Of a stretch of 64,000 nucleotides of DNA, positions 33,585 through 42,259 are shown one piece after another. The stretch is taken from the NCBI RefSeq assembly GCF_028561565.1, contig NZ_JAQQTE010000001.1, positions 1,205,570-1,269,569 on the forward strand. The letters are read 5' to 3'. Numbering within the stretch: the stretch's first letter is position 1; each line of letters opens with the position of its first letter. Position numbers and translations under genes: made by a program. Source of the DNA: Gilvibacter sediminis. GTDB taxonomy: Bacteria > Bacteroidota > Bacteroidia > Flavobacteriales > Flavobacteriaceae. The notes beneath the pieces were generated by a model. That model had not been told where the DNA came from, did not search any database, and worked only from the letters and a program-made list of their open reading frames with translations.

Positions 33585-33836
33585 ATGATGGAAAGCAATA
33601 GCGTATTTATTGTCGGGTTCGTGCTGGTGCTCGCACTGCTCATTCTGTTGTTTTACAGGAGGAATATATCTGCCTTGAAAACAGCGCATTTAGAGCGTTG
33701 CGACACCTTGTCGAACTGTTATAATAAGCATAAAGATCAGATCCAAAAACGTCAAGGACTTTTGAGTGATTATGATTTTGAGCGCTTTAATTTAGAGCGA
33801 GTCTTGCAGCCGCAACCAAAGCTGCATTGCACTTAA
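33585..33836 (+). CDS. Small single-pass membrane protein
   Basis: Protein of 83 residues with one N-terminal membrane helix (about 7-25) followed by a basic, helical cytoplasmic tail of about 55 residues that contains two Cys (RCDTLSNC). ATG codons at 33585 and 33588 are both possible starts. No known family recognised. It is 13 bases upstream of the sensor kinase in the same operon. This, with its size, suggests it could be an accessory or modulator of the kinase, but nothing in the sequence proves it. Confidence 0.6.
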   Translation: MMESNSVFIVGFVLVLALLILLFYRRNISALKTAHLERCDTLSNCYNKHKDQIQKRQGLLSDYDFERFNLERVLQPQPKLHCT

Positions 33837-33849
33837 CGCCAAGACCATT

Positions 33850-35808
33850 ATGAAGATTAAATACGGCTTTTTATTGCTATTGCTCTTATGGCAATCCTGG
33901 GGAACGGCTCAAGTTCTCCAAGAGAATATTGACAGTCTACTTATAGAATACCAACGCTTGGGGCCAGATACCAATAGGGTGAGATTGTTAGAAAAACTCG
34001 CGTCACACTACAACGTTGCTGCTTTAGACAGTGCGCGTGCCTTTGCCATTGAAGGTATAGCCTTAGCAGAAGACCTCAAGGATGTCAATGGGCGCTGGAG
34101 TACCCGTAATGTATTGGGGACTTACCACGAGCGCAAGGCGCAATATGACAGCGCGCTAGTTCAATATGATGATGCACTAAAAATCATTGACTCTCTTAAG
34201 AGTGTGCGCGGCTATGCCGTAGTGCTGAACAATAAGGCTACGGTGTACATCAGGCAAGCCAAATATGAAGAAGCTTTGTCTTTGCTGTTTCGCGCCTTAG
34301 AGGCAGAAGAGCAATTGGGCAATCAAGAAGGCGTTGCTCAGGCATATAACAATATCGGGGTGGTCTACTATTACTCCCAAAACTTTGACAAGACCACTGA
34401 GTACCTCACTAAAGCTTTAGAAATTCAAGAGGAGCTCGGCAAGTTAGACGGCCTTATTTTAGGTTATAACAACGTCGGTGCTATTCGAGATTATCAACAG
34501 AAATACAAAGAAGCCATTGGTTCGTATCAAAAGGCCTTGGACATCAGTAAACAACTAGGCGATGTAAAACAGGAAGCAATTGCTTGGTCTAATATTGCTT
34601 TGGCTCGTGCCAAAATGGGAGATCTTTCTGGAGCAGAAGCAGACATAACCACAGCCCTTGCCCTACGCGATAAAGCCAGTGATCCTCAAGGTAAGGCGCA
34701 GAGTCAGATCACCTTTGGGCAAGTGTTGCAGCGTCAAAAACGATTTGGGCTTGCAAAGACCTATTATGAAAAGGCGCTTGAAGTGGCCAAGAGCAATGAT
34801 CTACTGTTGCTGCAAAGAGAAGCGCTTACCGGACTTTCCGACCTAGCAACGGAAAACAAGAATTATCAGGCTGCTACCACTTACCTCAATGAGATCCTTG
34901 TGATCAAAGACAGCATTACCAATAAGGAAAATGCCGAGGCCATGGCAGAAATGGAAACCAAGTATCAGACCCAGCAAAAGGAAAATCAGATCTTGGAACA
35001 GCGGGCAGAGTTGGCAGAAGCCAAACTTATCAATCGTCGCAGAACAGCCCTTTTGGTTGGGAGTTTGGGGCTGGCATTCTTGTTTGGTCTAATCGGCTTT
35101 TTGGTATACAAACAGCAGCGTCTAAAAAATCAGCAGCTCCAAAAGGAAGCGGAGCTCAGAACAGCTCTTGCCAAGATAGAGACCCAAAACAGTTTGCAAG
35201 AGCAGCGCTTGCGAATCTCTAGAGATCTGCATGACAACATTGGTGCTCAGCTCACTTTCATCATTTCTAGTTTAGATAATCTCAAGTATGGATTCAAGGA
35301 CATGGAGGAAAAGCTCAAAGGCCGCTTGAGCGGAATCAGCAGTTTTACCAGTCAAACCATCTACGAGTTACGCGATACGATTTGGGCTATGAACAAGGAC
35401 AACATCAGCTTGGAAGATCTCAAAACACGCATCACCAACTTTATGGATCAAGCCAAGGCTTCCACTCAAGGAATTGCCTTTGACGTAAAACTGGATCCAA
35501 ACTTAGATCCAGACCACAGTTTTAAAGCTTTGACTGGGATGAACCTCTACCGAATCATCCAAGAGTCTGTCAACAACAGCCTGAAGTATGCCAATCCAAC
35601 TAAGATAGAACTGCAAATTGATCAAACACCAGAAGGACTTAATCTCGTGGTTTCTGATAACGGGCAAGGCTTTGATGAAAATGAGATCGAGGCTGGTAAT
35701 GGCTTAGGCAATATGCGTAAACGCGCCAGAGAGCTTCAAGCCACGCTTGATATTAAAAGTGCGCCGGGTGCAGGAACTCAAGTACATTTAGTTTTACCCA
35801 CACAATAG
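33850..35808 (+). CDS. TPR-domain sensor histidine kinase (NarL-partner type)
   Basis: Protein of 652 residues: signal peptide (about 1-20), a periplasmic array of about six to seven TPR repeats (about 60-350, for example AQAYNNIGVVYYYSQNFDKTTEYL), a coiled coil, one membrane helix (about 398-418), then a HisKA_3 dimerisation domain with His461 (ISRDLHDNIGAQL) and a HATPase domain (NNSLKYA, DNGQGFDE, GNGLGNMRKRA). This is the standard Bacteroidota kinase paired with LuxR-type regulators. The TPR region probably senses a protein or peptide in the periplasm. Its partner starts 74 bases downstream, behind another copy of the dyad. Confidence 0.93.
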   Translation: MKIKYGFLLLLLLWQSWGTAQVLQENIDSLLIEYQRLGPDTNRVRLLEKLASHYNVAALDSARAFAIEGIALAEDLKDVNGRWSTRNVLGTYHERKAQYDSALVQYDDALKIIDSLKSVRGYAVVLNNKATVYIRQAKYEEALSLLFRALEAEEQLGNQEGVAQAYNNIGVVYYYSQNFDKTTEYLTKALEIQEELGKLDGLILGYNNVGAIRDYQQKYKEAIGSYQKALDISKQLGDVKQEAIAWSNIALARAKMGDLSGAEADITTALALRDKASDPQGKAQSQITFGQVLQRQKRFGLAKTYYEKALEVAKSNDLLLLQREALTGLSDLATENKNYQAATTYLNEILVIKDSITNKENAEAMAEMETKYQTQQKENQILEQRAELAEAKLINRRRTALLVGSLGLAFLFGLIGFLVYKQQRLKNQQLQKEAELRTALAKIETQNSLQEQRLRISRDLHDNIGAQLTFIISSLDNLKYGFKDMEEKLKGRLSGISSFTSQTIYELRDTIWAMNKDNISLEDLKTRITNFMDQAKASTQGIAFDVKLDPNLDPDHSFKALTGMNLYRIIQESVNNSLKYANPTKIELQIDQTPEGLNLVVSDNGQGFDENEIEAGNGLGNMRKRARELQATLDIKSAPGAGTQVHLVLPTQ

Positions 35809-35824
35809 GGCAATTGCCTTATTG
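35803..35824 (+). promoter_or_regulatory. GGCAnTTGCC-class dyad between kinase and regulator genes
   Basis: CAATAG + GGCAATTGCC + TTATTG, the most symmetrical copy, overlapping the kinase stop. Unlike the others there is no TTTG-type element at +36 (GATATTGA there). The nearest candidates are TAGAATTT (35861) and TATCTTTA (35870), so it may act differently, perhaps by repression. Confidence 0.6.
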
Positions 35825-35882
35825 CAAAATTGACTCTTACTGCTGATATTGATAACAGCTTAGAATTTCTATCTTTAAGAAT

Positions 35883-36533
35883 ATGAATCGCAAACTGGCC
35901 ATAGTAGACGACAACTCTTTTTTGATCAATGCCGTTAAGGAAAAGCTTTCCTTTTTTGACAATATCTCGGTACGATTTTCGGCCTGTGATGGGAGCGATC
36001 TTCTTAAAAAACTAGAAGACAATCACAACATAGATCTTATCCTGATGGATATTGAGATGCCTGTTTTGGACGGAATAGAGACCACGGCCGTGGTCAAACA
36101 AAAGTATCCGCATATTAAGATCATTATGTTGACGGTTTTTGATAACGATGAAAACATATTCAACGCCATCAAAGCCGGTGCCGACGGGTATTTGCTCAAA
36201 GATGTCAATCCGGATGATCTCCATAACGGGATAGAAGAGACCCTCAATGGTGGGGCTGCGATGAATCCATCCATCGCGCTTAAGACCTTGAAATTACTCA
36301 GGAACCCATCCGCAGTAAAAAATCAAGAGGATAAAGAGCAGATCGCTTTGTCCAAGCGTGAGATAGAAGTATTGGAGCAACTCAGTACCGGCTTGAGCTA
36401 TACTGCCATTGCCGATAATTTGATCCTTTCCCCAAGCACGGTGCGCAAGCACATTGAGAATATCTACAAAAAACTACAAGTACACAGCAAAATTGAGGCT
36501 GTTCAAAAGGCCAGAAACCACAATTTGATCTGA
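35883..36533 (+). CDS. LuxR/NarL-type response regulator
   Basis: Response regulator of 216 residues. Receiver domain about 1-120, with acidic pair Asp9/Asp10, phospho-acceptor Asp56 (LMDIEMPVLDG), a Thr in MLTV and Lys in LLKDV. C-terminal GerE-type helix-turn-helix about 150-210 (LSKREIEVLEQLSTGLSY... SPSTVRKHIENIYKKL). It is the partner of the TPR kinase and the leading candidate for the protein that binds the GGCAnTTGCC dyads; NarL-type regulators bind short inverted repeats as dimers. Confidence 0.93.
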   Translation: MNRKLAIVDDNSFLINAVKEKLSFFDNISVRFSACDGSDLLKKLEDNHNIDLILMDIEMPVLDGIETTAVVKQKYPHIKIIMLTVFDNDENIFNAIKAGADGYLLKDVNPDDLHNGIEETLNGGAAMNPSIALKTLKLLRNPSAVKNQEDKEQIALSKREIEVLEQLSTGLSYTAIADNLILSPSTVRKHIENIYKKLQVHSKIEAVQKARNHNLI

Positions 36534-36601
36534 TACTCAGGGGTTGAGGTGTTCCGGTCAATTTGCTCAAAAAGACGTACCTTAGAGCAAGACTAGGAAC
36601 C

Positions 36602-37213
36602 ATGCGTAATTTCTTATTCGGAGCTTGTTTTGCTTTACTGATCGTCTTTGTTTATCAGTATTGTGACTACCGTCGTCAAGGCTCGCAAGAACAATTGCAG
36701 AGCTCTGCGCTTTTACAGCAACAGCTGGAGAATGTAGGCAAGCTGATAGTGACCGAATCTAACTTTACGCAGATTCACAATTACGAAGATTCCAAAAAGT
36801 ATTATTTCGACGCCTTGACCTTCAAAAAGAAGGCTTTGGTGGTTGTTGATGCCAAAGCACAGGTCAGTTATGATCTACGGCAGATGGAGGTCCGCATCGA
36901 TACCAGTTCTAAAACTGTGGTCATTACCCACATCCCAGAACCGGAATTGAGTCTGTCTCCCAAGATCGAATACTTTGATGTTGAAGGAGGATTCTTAAAC
37001 GATTTTGATGCCGAGTCGCTCAATGCGATCTCAGCAAAAGTAACGGATAGCCTTAGGATGCAGGCTTTGCAAAGTCCGTTGATGAGCAATGCTCAGAATC
37101 GATTGATCTCCGAACTTCAGCAGCTTTTTGTGTTGACCAACTCCATGGGTTGGTCTTTGATCTATCGGGATCGAACCATTAAGGAACCCGAAGATTGGGT
37201 CTTCCTAGATTAA
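36602..37213 (+). CDS. DUF4230 family protein
   Basis: Protein of 203 residues with one N-terminal membrane helix (about 4-20) and a globular extracytoplasmic domain. The patterns KLIVTESNFTQIHNYED, LVVVDAKAQVSYDL and VVITHIPEPELSLSPKIEYFDVEGGFLNDF, together with length and topology, fit DUF4230, a widespread family of unknown function. Start is ATG 36602 (MRNFLFGACF); the open frame extends to 36563 without hydrophobic or conserved character. It lies between the two-component system and the phenylacetate regulator, and no link to either is visible. Confidence 0.82.
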   Translation: MRNFLFGACFALLIVFVYQYCDYRRQGSQEQLQSSALLQQQLENVGKLIVTESNFTQIHNYEDSKKYYFDALTFKKKALVVVDAKAQVSYDLRQMEVRIDTSSKTVVITHIPEPELSLSPKIEYFDVEGGFLNDFDAESLNAISAKVTDSLRMQALQSPLMSNAQNRLISELQQLFVLTNSMGWSLIYRDRTIKEPEDWVFLD

Positions 37214-37230
37214 TCAAAACCTGCAATCAT

Positions 37231-37803
37231 TTGAAAACTCCCACTAGAAAAGAAGAAATCATTAAAAGTGCCGCGAAACTATTTTTGGAACGCGGTTACA
37301 GCGCCGTCACTATGCGCGATCTGGCCAAGGAACTCGGTATCAAAGCTGCCAGTTTATACAATCACATATCTTCCAAACACGAGATCTTAGAATCGTTGAT
37401 CATCAGTGTTGCAGAAGAGTTCACCGTTGGAATGAATCAGATATTCCTTTCGGAGATCAGCACTTTAGAGAAAGTAGAACAGGTCATTCACCTGCATATT
37501 GATGTCACGGTTAAAAATCAAGACGCCTTAGGATCGCTCAATAACGATTGGATGCATTTAGAGGGCAAGGCACTGCCGTATTTTGAACAAATGCGGAATC
37601 AATACGAGGAGAATTTTAGACAAATCATTAAAACGGGTATAGTAGAAGGCAGTATTGCTGCACGAGATCCAGAAATTCTCCTGTTTTCCGTGCTTTCTAC
37701 TTTAAGGACCCTCTATTTGTGGTATCCAAAGAAGAATAGTATTGATATGCAGACTCTTAAGGCTGATATGACGGCTACTATGCTGGCCAGTATTCGGGCC
37801 TAA
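37231..37803 (+). CDS. TetR-family repressor of phenylacetate catabolism (PaaR-like)
   Basis: Protein of about 190 residues. An N-terminal TetR helix-turn-helix (RKEEIIKSAAKLFLERGYSAVTMRDLAKELGIKAASLYNHISSKHEILESL) is followed by a helical ligand domain. The natural inducer of such regulators in paa clusters is phenylacetyl-CoA. There is no ATG near the start; TTG 37231 (LKTPTRKEE) is preferred, and another TTG at 37195 would overlap the preceding gene. It lies directly upstream of paaE in the same direction, and a perfect palindrome covering the paaE promoter is its obvious target. Confidence 0.85.
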   Translation: MKTPTRKEEIIKSAAKLFLERGYSAVTMRDLAKELGIKAASLYNHISSKHEILESLIISVAEEFTVGMNQIFLSEISTLEKVEQVIHLHIDVTVKNQDALGSLNNDWMHLEGKALPYFEQMRNQYEENFRQIIKTGIVEGSIAARDPEILLFSVLSTLRTLYLWYPKKNSIDMQTLKADMTATMLASIRA

Positions 37804-37832
37804 AGTATTGGCAAAAAATTATAATGAACGCA

Positions 37833-37864
37833 TTTGTAGATTAAACTAACAAACGTTAGTTTTG
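37833..37864 (+). promoter_or_regulatory. paa promoter with TetR-type operator over the -7 element
   Basis: -33 element TTTG (37833-37836), a 20-base spacer and a perfect -7 element TAGTTTTG (37857-37864). The palindrome AAACTAAC-AAAC-GTTAGTTT (37843-37862) lies across the spacer and most of the -7 element, so a bound repressor would block RNA polymerase. Predicted transcription start near 37869, ATG at 37881. Confidence 0.85.
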
Positions 37865-37880
37865 TATAATAAATTCAGGT

Positions 37881-38939
37881 ATGGCAAAGTTTTATGACAT
37901 CCGCATTGCTGACATCTACAAGGAAACCTCAGACACTTCTGTAGTTACCTTTGAGATCCCGGATTCATTGAAAGAGGAATTCTCTTTTACGCAAGGACAA
38001 CACTTGACCTTGCGCGCTGAGATCAACGGCAAAGATGAGCGTAGATCTTATAGTTTGTGTTCCAGTCCGCTGGATGGACTCTGGCGCGTTGCCGTGAAAC
38101 AAATCCCTGGCGGTGTCTTTTCAACCTTTGTGAATGAGCAGCTCCAAAAAGGAGACACGCTTCAACTCATGCCGCCTAGTGGTCGTTTTTTTGTTCCTGT
38201 CAGCAAAACACCAAAGAATTATATTGCATTTGCCGCAGGAAGCGGTATCACACCGATACTCTCCATAATCAAAACCCATTTGGCCCAGGAGCCAGATAGT
38301 AGCTTCAAGTTGTTCTACTTGAACCGTACCGTCAAATCCATTATCTTTAAGGAAGAGATTGAAGCGCTTAAGAATCAATACTTTGATCGGTTTGAGATCT
38401 TTTATTTTCTCTCTAGAGAGCGCAGAGATATTCCCTTGTTCAACGGGCGTTTTGACGAGGAGAAAATGCAGGCATTGACCAAGACCTTTATTGACGTGCC
38501 TGATACGCATGGATGTTTTATTTGCGGGCCGCAAGAAATGATCTTTTTGATCCGTGATGCCTTGCAAGACCAAGGCATGGACCTAGAAAACATTCACTAT
38601 GAATTGTTCTACACAGGAGACGCTCCGGCGCCTGCTGTTGAACTTAAAGAAGTACAGGAAGGAACAGAAGTCATCATCATAGATGGCGGGAAGGAGTTCC
38701 ACTTTGTCATGGGAGAAGACTACGACAATATCCTGGATGCTGCATTAGCTGCAGGAGCTGATTTGCCCTATGCCTGTAAAGGTGGGGTGTGTAGTACCTG
38801 TAAATGTAAAGTACTCAATGGCGATGTAGCCATGAAGATAAATTACGCTTTGGAGCCCGATGAGGTGGCGCAAGATTTTGTGTTGAGCTGTCAAGCAGTT
38901 CCGCAGAGCGATAAAATCACCGTCGACTTCGACGTTTAA
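37881..38939 (+). CDS. paaE: Phenylacetyl-CoA epoxidase, reductase subunit PaaE
   Basis: NAD(P)H-dependent ferredoxin reductase that feeds electrons to the PaaABC(D) oxygenase (352 residues). FAD-binding domain with RSYSLCSSP, NAD(P) domain with AAGSGITPILSI and CGPQEMI, and a C-terminal plant-type 2Fe-2S ferredoxin domain with CKGGVCSTCKCKV and a fourth Cys near the end. It is first in the cluster, ahead of paaA, whereas in E. coli the order is ABCDE. It is preceded by the TetR-controlled promoter. Confidence 0.96.
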   Translation: MAKFYDIRIADIYKETSDTSVVTFEIPDSLKEEFSFTQGQHLTLRAEINGKDERRSYSLCSSPLDGLWRVAVKQIPGGVFSTFVNEQLQKGDTLQLMPPSGRFFVPVSKTPKNYIAFAAGSGITPILSIIKTHLAQEPDSSFKLFYLNRTVKSIIFKEEIEALKNQYFDRFEIFYFLSRERRDIPLFNGRFDEEKMQALTKTFIDVPDTHGCFICGPQEMIFLIRDALQDQGMDLENIHYELFYTGDAPAPAVELKEVQEGTEVIIIDGGKEFHFVMGEDYDNILDAALAAGADLPYACKGGVCSTCKCKVLNGDVAMKINYALEPDEVAQDFVLSCQAVPQSDKITVDFDV

Positions 38940-38951
38940 AAATTCGGAATT

Positions 38952-39911
38952 ATGAGTGAAAAAGAAATCAAAAACCTGGAAGAGATCTTTGAACAGCGTA
39001 TAGCGAATGATGAAAAGATCGAACCTAAAGATTGGATGCCGGAGAAATACCGAAAAACACACATCCGTCAGATCTCTCAGCACGCCCATTCAGAAATTGT
39101 TGGGATGCTGCCAGAAGGAAATTGGATCACCCGTGCTCCATCCTTGAGACGTAAAGCAGCCCTTTTGGCCAAAGTTCAGGATGAGGCTGGCCACGGCTTG
39201 TACCTCTACAGTGCTTGTGAAACCTTAGGGATCAGCAGAGAAGAACTCTATGAGCAGCTGCATACCGGGAAAGCTAAGTATTCCAGTATTTTCAATTATC
39301 CAACGGTGACCTGGGCGGATATTGGAGCCATTGGCTGGTTGGTTGATGGCGCTGCGATCATCAATCAAGTGCCTTTGTGTAATACATCATTCGGACCCTA
39401 CGCACGTGCCATGGTTCGTGTGTGTAAGGAAGAGAGTTTCCACCAGCGTCAAGGTTACGAGATCATGTTGACCCTGTCGAAAGGAACTCCGGAGCAAAAA
39501 GCATTAGCACAAGACGCGCTCAACCGTTGGTGGTGGCCAAGTCTGATGATGTTCGGTCCAACCGATGCAGAATCTGTGCACACGGAGCAATCCATGAAGT
39601 GGAAGCTCAAGCGCAAGACCAATGATGAATTGCGTCAGCAGTTCATAGATCAAACAGTCCCACAAGCTGACCTGCTTGGTTTGACGGTTCCAGATCCAGA
39701 CCTTAAATGGAATGAGGATCGTGGCTCTTATGATTTTGGAGCGATTGATTGGGATGAGTTCTGGCAAGTGGTGAAAGGACACGGTCCTTGTAACAAAGAG
39801 CGCATGAACGCACGTGTTTCTGCGTGGGAGAACGGAGCTTGGGTGCGCGATGCCGCTGTAGCCTATGCCGACAAACAAGCAAAAGCTAAGGAAGTGGCTC
39901 AGGCCAGCTAA
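38952..39911 (+). CDS. paaA: Phenylacetyl-CoA epoxidase, catalytic subunit PaaA
   Basis: Di-iron monooxygenase subunit (319 residues) that forms the ring 1,2-epoxide of phenylacetyl-CoA. Ferritin-like helices carry the iron ligands in [11 protein letters not shown] (E-xx-H) and [12 protein letters not shown] (E-xx-H). The opening [23 protein letters not shown] and the region [15 protein letters not shown] are typical of PaaA. The C-terminus is rich in Ala and Lys. The gene ends 11 bases before paaB. Confidence 0.97.
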   Translation: MSEKEIKNLEEIFEQRIANDEKIEPKDWMPEKYRKTHIRQISQHAHSEIVGMLPEGNWITRAPSLRRKAALLAKVQDEAGHGLYLYSACETLGISREELYEQLHTGKAKYSSIFNYPTVTWADIGAIGWLVDGAAIINQVPLCNTSFGPYARAMVRVCKEESFHQRQGYEIMLTLSKGTPEQKALAQDALNRWWWPSLMMFGPTDAESVHTEQSMKWKLKRKTNDELRQQFIDQTVPQADLLGLTVPDPDLKWNEDRGSYDFGAIDWDEFWQVVKGHGPCNKERMNARVSAWENGAWVRDAAVAYADKQAKAKEVAQAS

Positions 39912-39921
39912 AACGATCATT

Positions 39922-40209
39922 ATGGAAAAAAAGAATTGGCCCTTATGGGAAGTTTTTGTCCGCTCTAAGAACGGATTGGAACACCGTCACTTTGGAAGCT
40001 TGCACGCTGCAGACGCCACCATGGCCTTAGAGAATGCACGCGATGTATATACCCGCCGCAATGAAGGCGTGAGCATTTGGGTGGTAGAGTCTAAACACAT
40101 TACCGCTTCCAATCCAGAGAATCACGGAGAACTTTTTGAGCCGGCTCAAGATAAGGTGTATAGACACCCGACGTTCTACGATCTGCCGGATGAAGTAAAA
40201 CACATGTAA
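39922..40209 (+). CDS. paaB: Phenylacetyl-CoA epoxidase subunit PaaB
   Basis: Small bridging subunit (95 residues) of the PaaABCE monooxygenase. It holds two PaaAC heterodimers together; no catalytic residues are expected. Conserved sequence WEVFVRSKNGLEHRHFGSLHA and DVYTRRNEGVSIWVV. Start is ATG 39922 (MEKKNWPLW). The open frame continues upstream into paaA, but that extension is a frame overlap. Confidence 0.95.
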   Translation: MEKKNWPLWEVFVRSKNGLEHRHFGSLHAADATMALENARDVYTRRNEGVSIWVVESKHITASNPENHGELFEPAQDKVYRHPTFYDLPDEVKHM

Positions 40210-40218
40210 TTGATCCCT

Positions 40219-40974
40219 ATGGAGCATCAATCATTATATCAATATCTGCTAAGTTTGGGCGATAATGCCCTGATTTTAGGGCAACGCCTGGGTGAGCTCT
40301 GTGGTCACGGTCCGAGCTTAGAGACCGATATTGCTTGTACTAATATCGCTTTGGATCTTTTGGGACAGACCCGCAGTTGTTTTCAATATGCTTCTAAGCA
40401 ATTAGACGGTAAAACAGAAGACGACGTGGCCTTCTTGAGAAAAGAGAACGAGTATACCAATGTACTTTTGGTAGAGCAACCCAATAACGACTTCGCTTTT
40501 GTCATTACGCGTCAGTACTTTTTTGATGTGTATCAGTTAATGCTGATGGAGTGGTTGTCTGCTAATTCTGCGGATGAAACCATAAAGGCTATTGCGAATA
40601 AAGCTGTGAAGGAGGCGCGTTATCACCGTCGATTCTCATCGGATTGGATGTTGCGTTTAGGCGATGGTACCGAGGAAAGTCACCAGCGTCTGTTGGATGC
40701 TGTTGAAGCCCTCTGGCCTTATACCCAAGAGTTCTTTGTCCCTTCTGAGGCAGAAGCATGGGCTGCATCTGCTGGAATAGGGCCTGACCTCACTTCTTTT
40801 AAAGCTGCTTACTACAACGATGTAGAAGCGCTTTTGGAGCAAGCGACCGTTCCCGTTCCCGAGAATCCGTATTTCCAAAAAGGTGGAAAACAAGGAAGAC
40901 ACACCGAGCATATGGGCTACCTTTTGGCAGACCTACAATACATGCAGCGTACCTATCCTAATATGACCTGGTAA
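40219..40974 (+). CDS. paaC: Phenylacetyl-CoA epoxidase subunit PaaC
   Basis: Structural partner of PaaA (251 residues), a ferritin-like fold related to PaaA but lacking a full di-iron site. Seen: LGDNALILGQRLGELCGHGP, NIALDLLGQTRS, EARYHRRFSSDWMLRLGDGT and GRHTEHMGYLLADLQYMQRTYPNM at the C-terminus, all PaaC signatures. A TTG at 40210 gives three extra residues; ATG 40219 (MEHQSLYQY) is preferred. Confidence 0.95.
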   Translation: MEHQSLYQYLLSLGDNALILGQRLGELCGHGPSLETDIACTNIALDLLGQTRSCFQYASKQLDGKTEDDVAFLRKENEYTNVLLVEQPNNDFAFVITRQYFFDVYQLMLMEWLSANSADETIKAIANKAVKEARYHRRFSSDWMLRLGDGTEESHQRLLDAVEALWPYTQEFFVPSEAEAWAASAGIGPDLTSFKAAYYNDVEALLEQATVPVPENPYFQKGGKQGRHTEHMGYLLADLQYMQRTYPNMTW

Positions 40975-40975
40975 G

Positions 40976-41479
40976 ATGACCATCAAACTACATCCAAACA
41001 TAGAAGCTGATCTACTCCCGATCCTGGAAACCGTTCCAGATCCAGAGATCCCTGTGCTTACCGTTTTGGATCTTGGCGTGATTCGAGAAGCCGTTCGCAC
41101 GGCAGACGGCGTTCACATAAAATTAACCCCAACCTACACCGGCTGCCCAGCTATGGATGTTATTGGTGATGATCTTAAAAGCGCTTTTGCATCACAAGGC
41201 ATCACTGCAACGATAGAATTGATCTTAGCTCCTGCTTGGAGTACCGATTGGATCAGTGAAGCCGGTCGCGAGAAAATGCGCGAATACGGCATTGCACCTC
41301 CATTAAGCGAATCTGCAGACAAGGCAGCGCTATTGGGGGATCAACGTTTGGTGCCTTGCACCATCTGTAAATCAACGAATACTAAAATGATCAGTCAGTT
41401 TGGGTCTACGGCTTGCAAAGCTCTGTTTCAATGTATGGATTGCCAAGAGCCCTTTGACTATTTTAAATGTCTTAAATGA
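40976..41479 (+). CDS. paaD: PaaD: Fe-S assembly-type accessory protein of the epoxidase
   Basis: Protein of 167 residues: a DUF59/MIP18-type domain (LETVPDPEIPVLTVLDLGVIRE; TPTYTGCPAMDVI) and a C-terminal zinc-ribbon-like Cys cluster (CTIC...CMDC). PaaD is required for phenylacetyl-CoA epoxidation in vivo and is thought to mature the Fe-S or di-iron centre. It starts 1 base after paaC and overlaps paaG by 4 bases. Confidence 0.94.
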   Translation: MTIKLHPNIEADLLPILETVPDPEIPVLTVLDLGVIREAVRTADGVHIKLTPTYTGCPAMDVIGDDLKSAFASQGITATIELILAPAWSTDWISEAGREKMREYGIAPPLSESADKAALLGDQRLVPCTICKSTNTKMISQFGSTACKALFQCMDCQEPFDYFKCLK

Positions 41480-42258
41480 GCGATTTCATTCAAACCCGCA
41501 AGGGTGGAGATGTGCACTACATCTACCTGAACAGGCCTGAGGTCTTTAACAGTTTCAATAGAGAAATGGCCTTTGCCATGCAAACCGCCCTTGATGAAGC
41601 GGCATCAGACAGTGGTGTTCGAGCCGTGGTCATTACCGGAATAGGTAAGGCATTTTGCGCAGGGCAGGATCTAAAAGAAGTGACCATCCCAGAGTTGAAT
41701 CCGGGCTTTAAAAAGATCCTTGAAGAGCATTACAATCCCATCATTCAACGCATCCGCAATTTAGAAAAGCCAGTAATTGCTGCTGTCAATGGTGTTGCAG
41801 CCGGAGCAGGAGCAAACATTGCTTTGGCTTGTGATCTTGTGGTGGCTGCAGAAGAGGCTAGTTTCATTCAGGCTTTTAGTAAGATCGGCTTAGTGCCAGA
41901 CAGCGGTGGAACCTTTTTCCTACCGCGTCTCATAGGAATGCAGCGCGCGACTGCGCTCATGTTTATGGGCGACAAGGTCAGCGCTACTGAGGCAGAAAAA
42001 ATGGGAATGATCTATCAGGCAGTTCCTGGAGATACTCTTCAGGACAGTGTCGCTCTACTTGCAGAAAAATTGGCGGCCATGCCAACACAGGCCTTGGCAC
42101 GCACCAAGATGTTGCTCAACGCTTCTTATAACAGTTCCTTAGAAGGTCAGCTTCACCTAGAATCCGAACAACAAATTGCCGCAGCCCAAAGTGTGGATTA
42201 TGCAGAAGGCGTTGCTGCGTTCATAGGAAAGAGAAAACCAAAATTTATAGGGCGCTAA
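41476..42258 (+). CDS. paaG: Epoxyphenylacetyl-CoA isomerase PaaG
   Basis: Crotonase-family enzyme (260 residues) that opens the epoxide ring to an oxepin. Motifs: GKAFCAGQDLKE, the oxyanion hole region VAAGAGANIALACDLVVA, and FSKIGLVPDSGGTFFLPRLIG, where Asp is in the catalytic position characteristic of PaaG rather than hydratases with Glu. Assigned over PaaF on this basis and on position after paaD. The next gene starts 1 base after its stop. Confidence 0.9.
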   Translation: MSDFIQTRKGGDVHYIYLNRPEVFNSFNREMAFAMQTALDEAASDSGVRAVVITGIGKAFCAGQDLKEVTIPELNPGFKKILEEHYNPIIQRIRNLEKPVIAAVNGVAAGAGANIALACDLVVAAEEASFIQAFSKIGLVPDSGGTFFLPRLIGMQRATALMFMGDKVSATEAEKMGMIYQAVPGDTLQDSVALLAEKLAAMPTQALARTKMLLNASYNSSLEGQLHLESEQQIAAAQSVDYAEGVAAFIGKRKPKFIGR

Positions 42259-42259
42259 T

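Noticed and set aside
38121-38573. 150-codon minus-strand frame within paaE
   Set aside because: Shadow of paaE; its composition follows the paaE codons.
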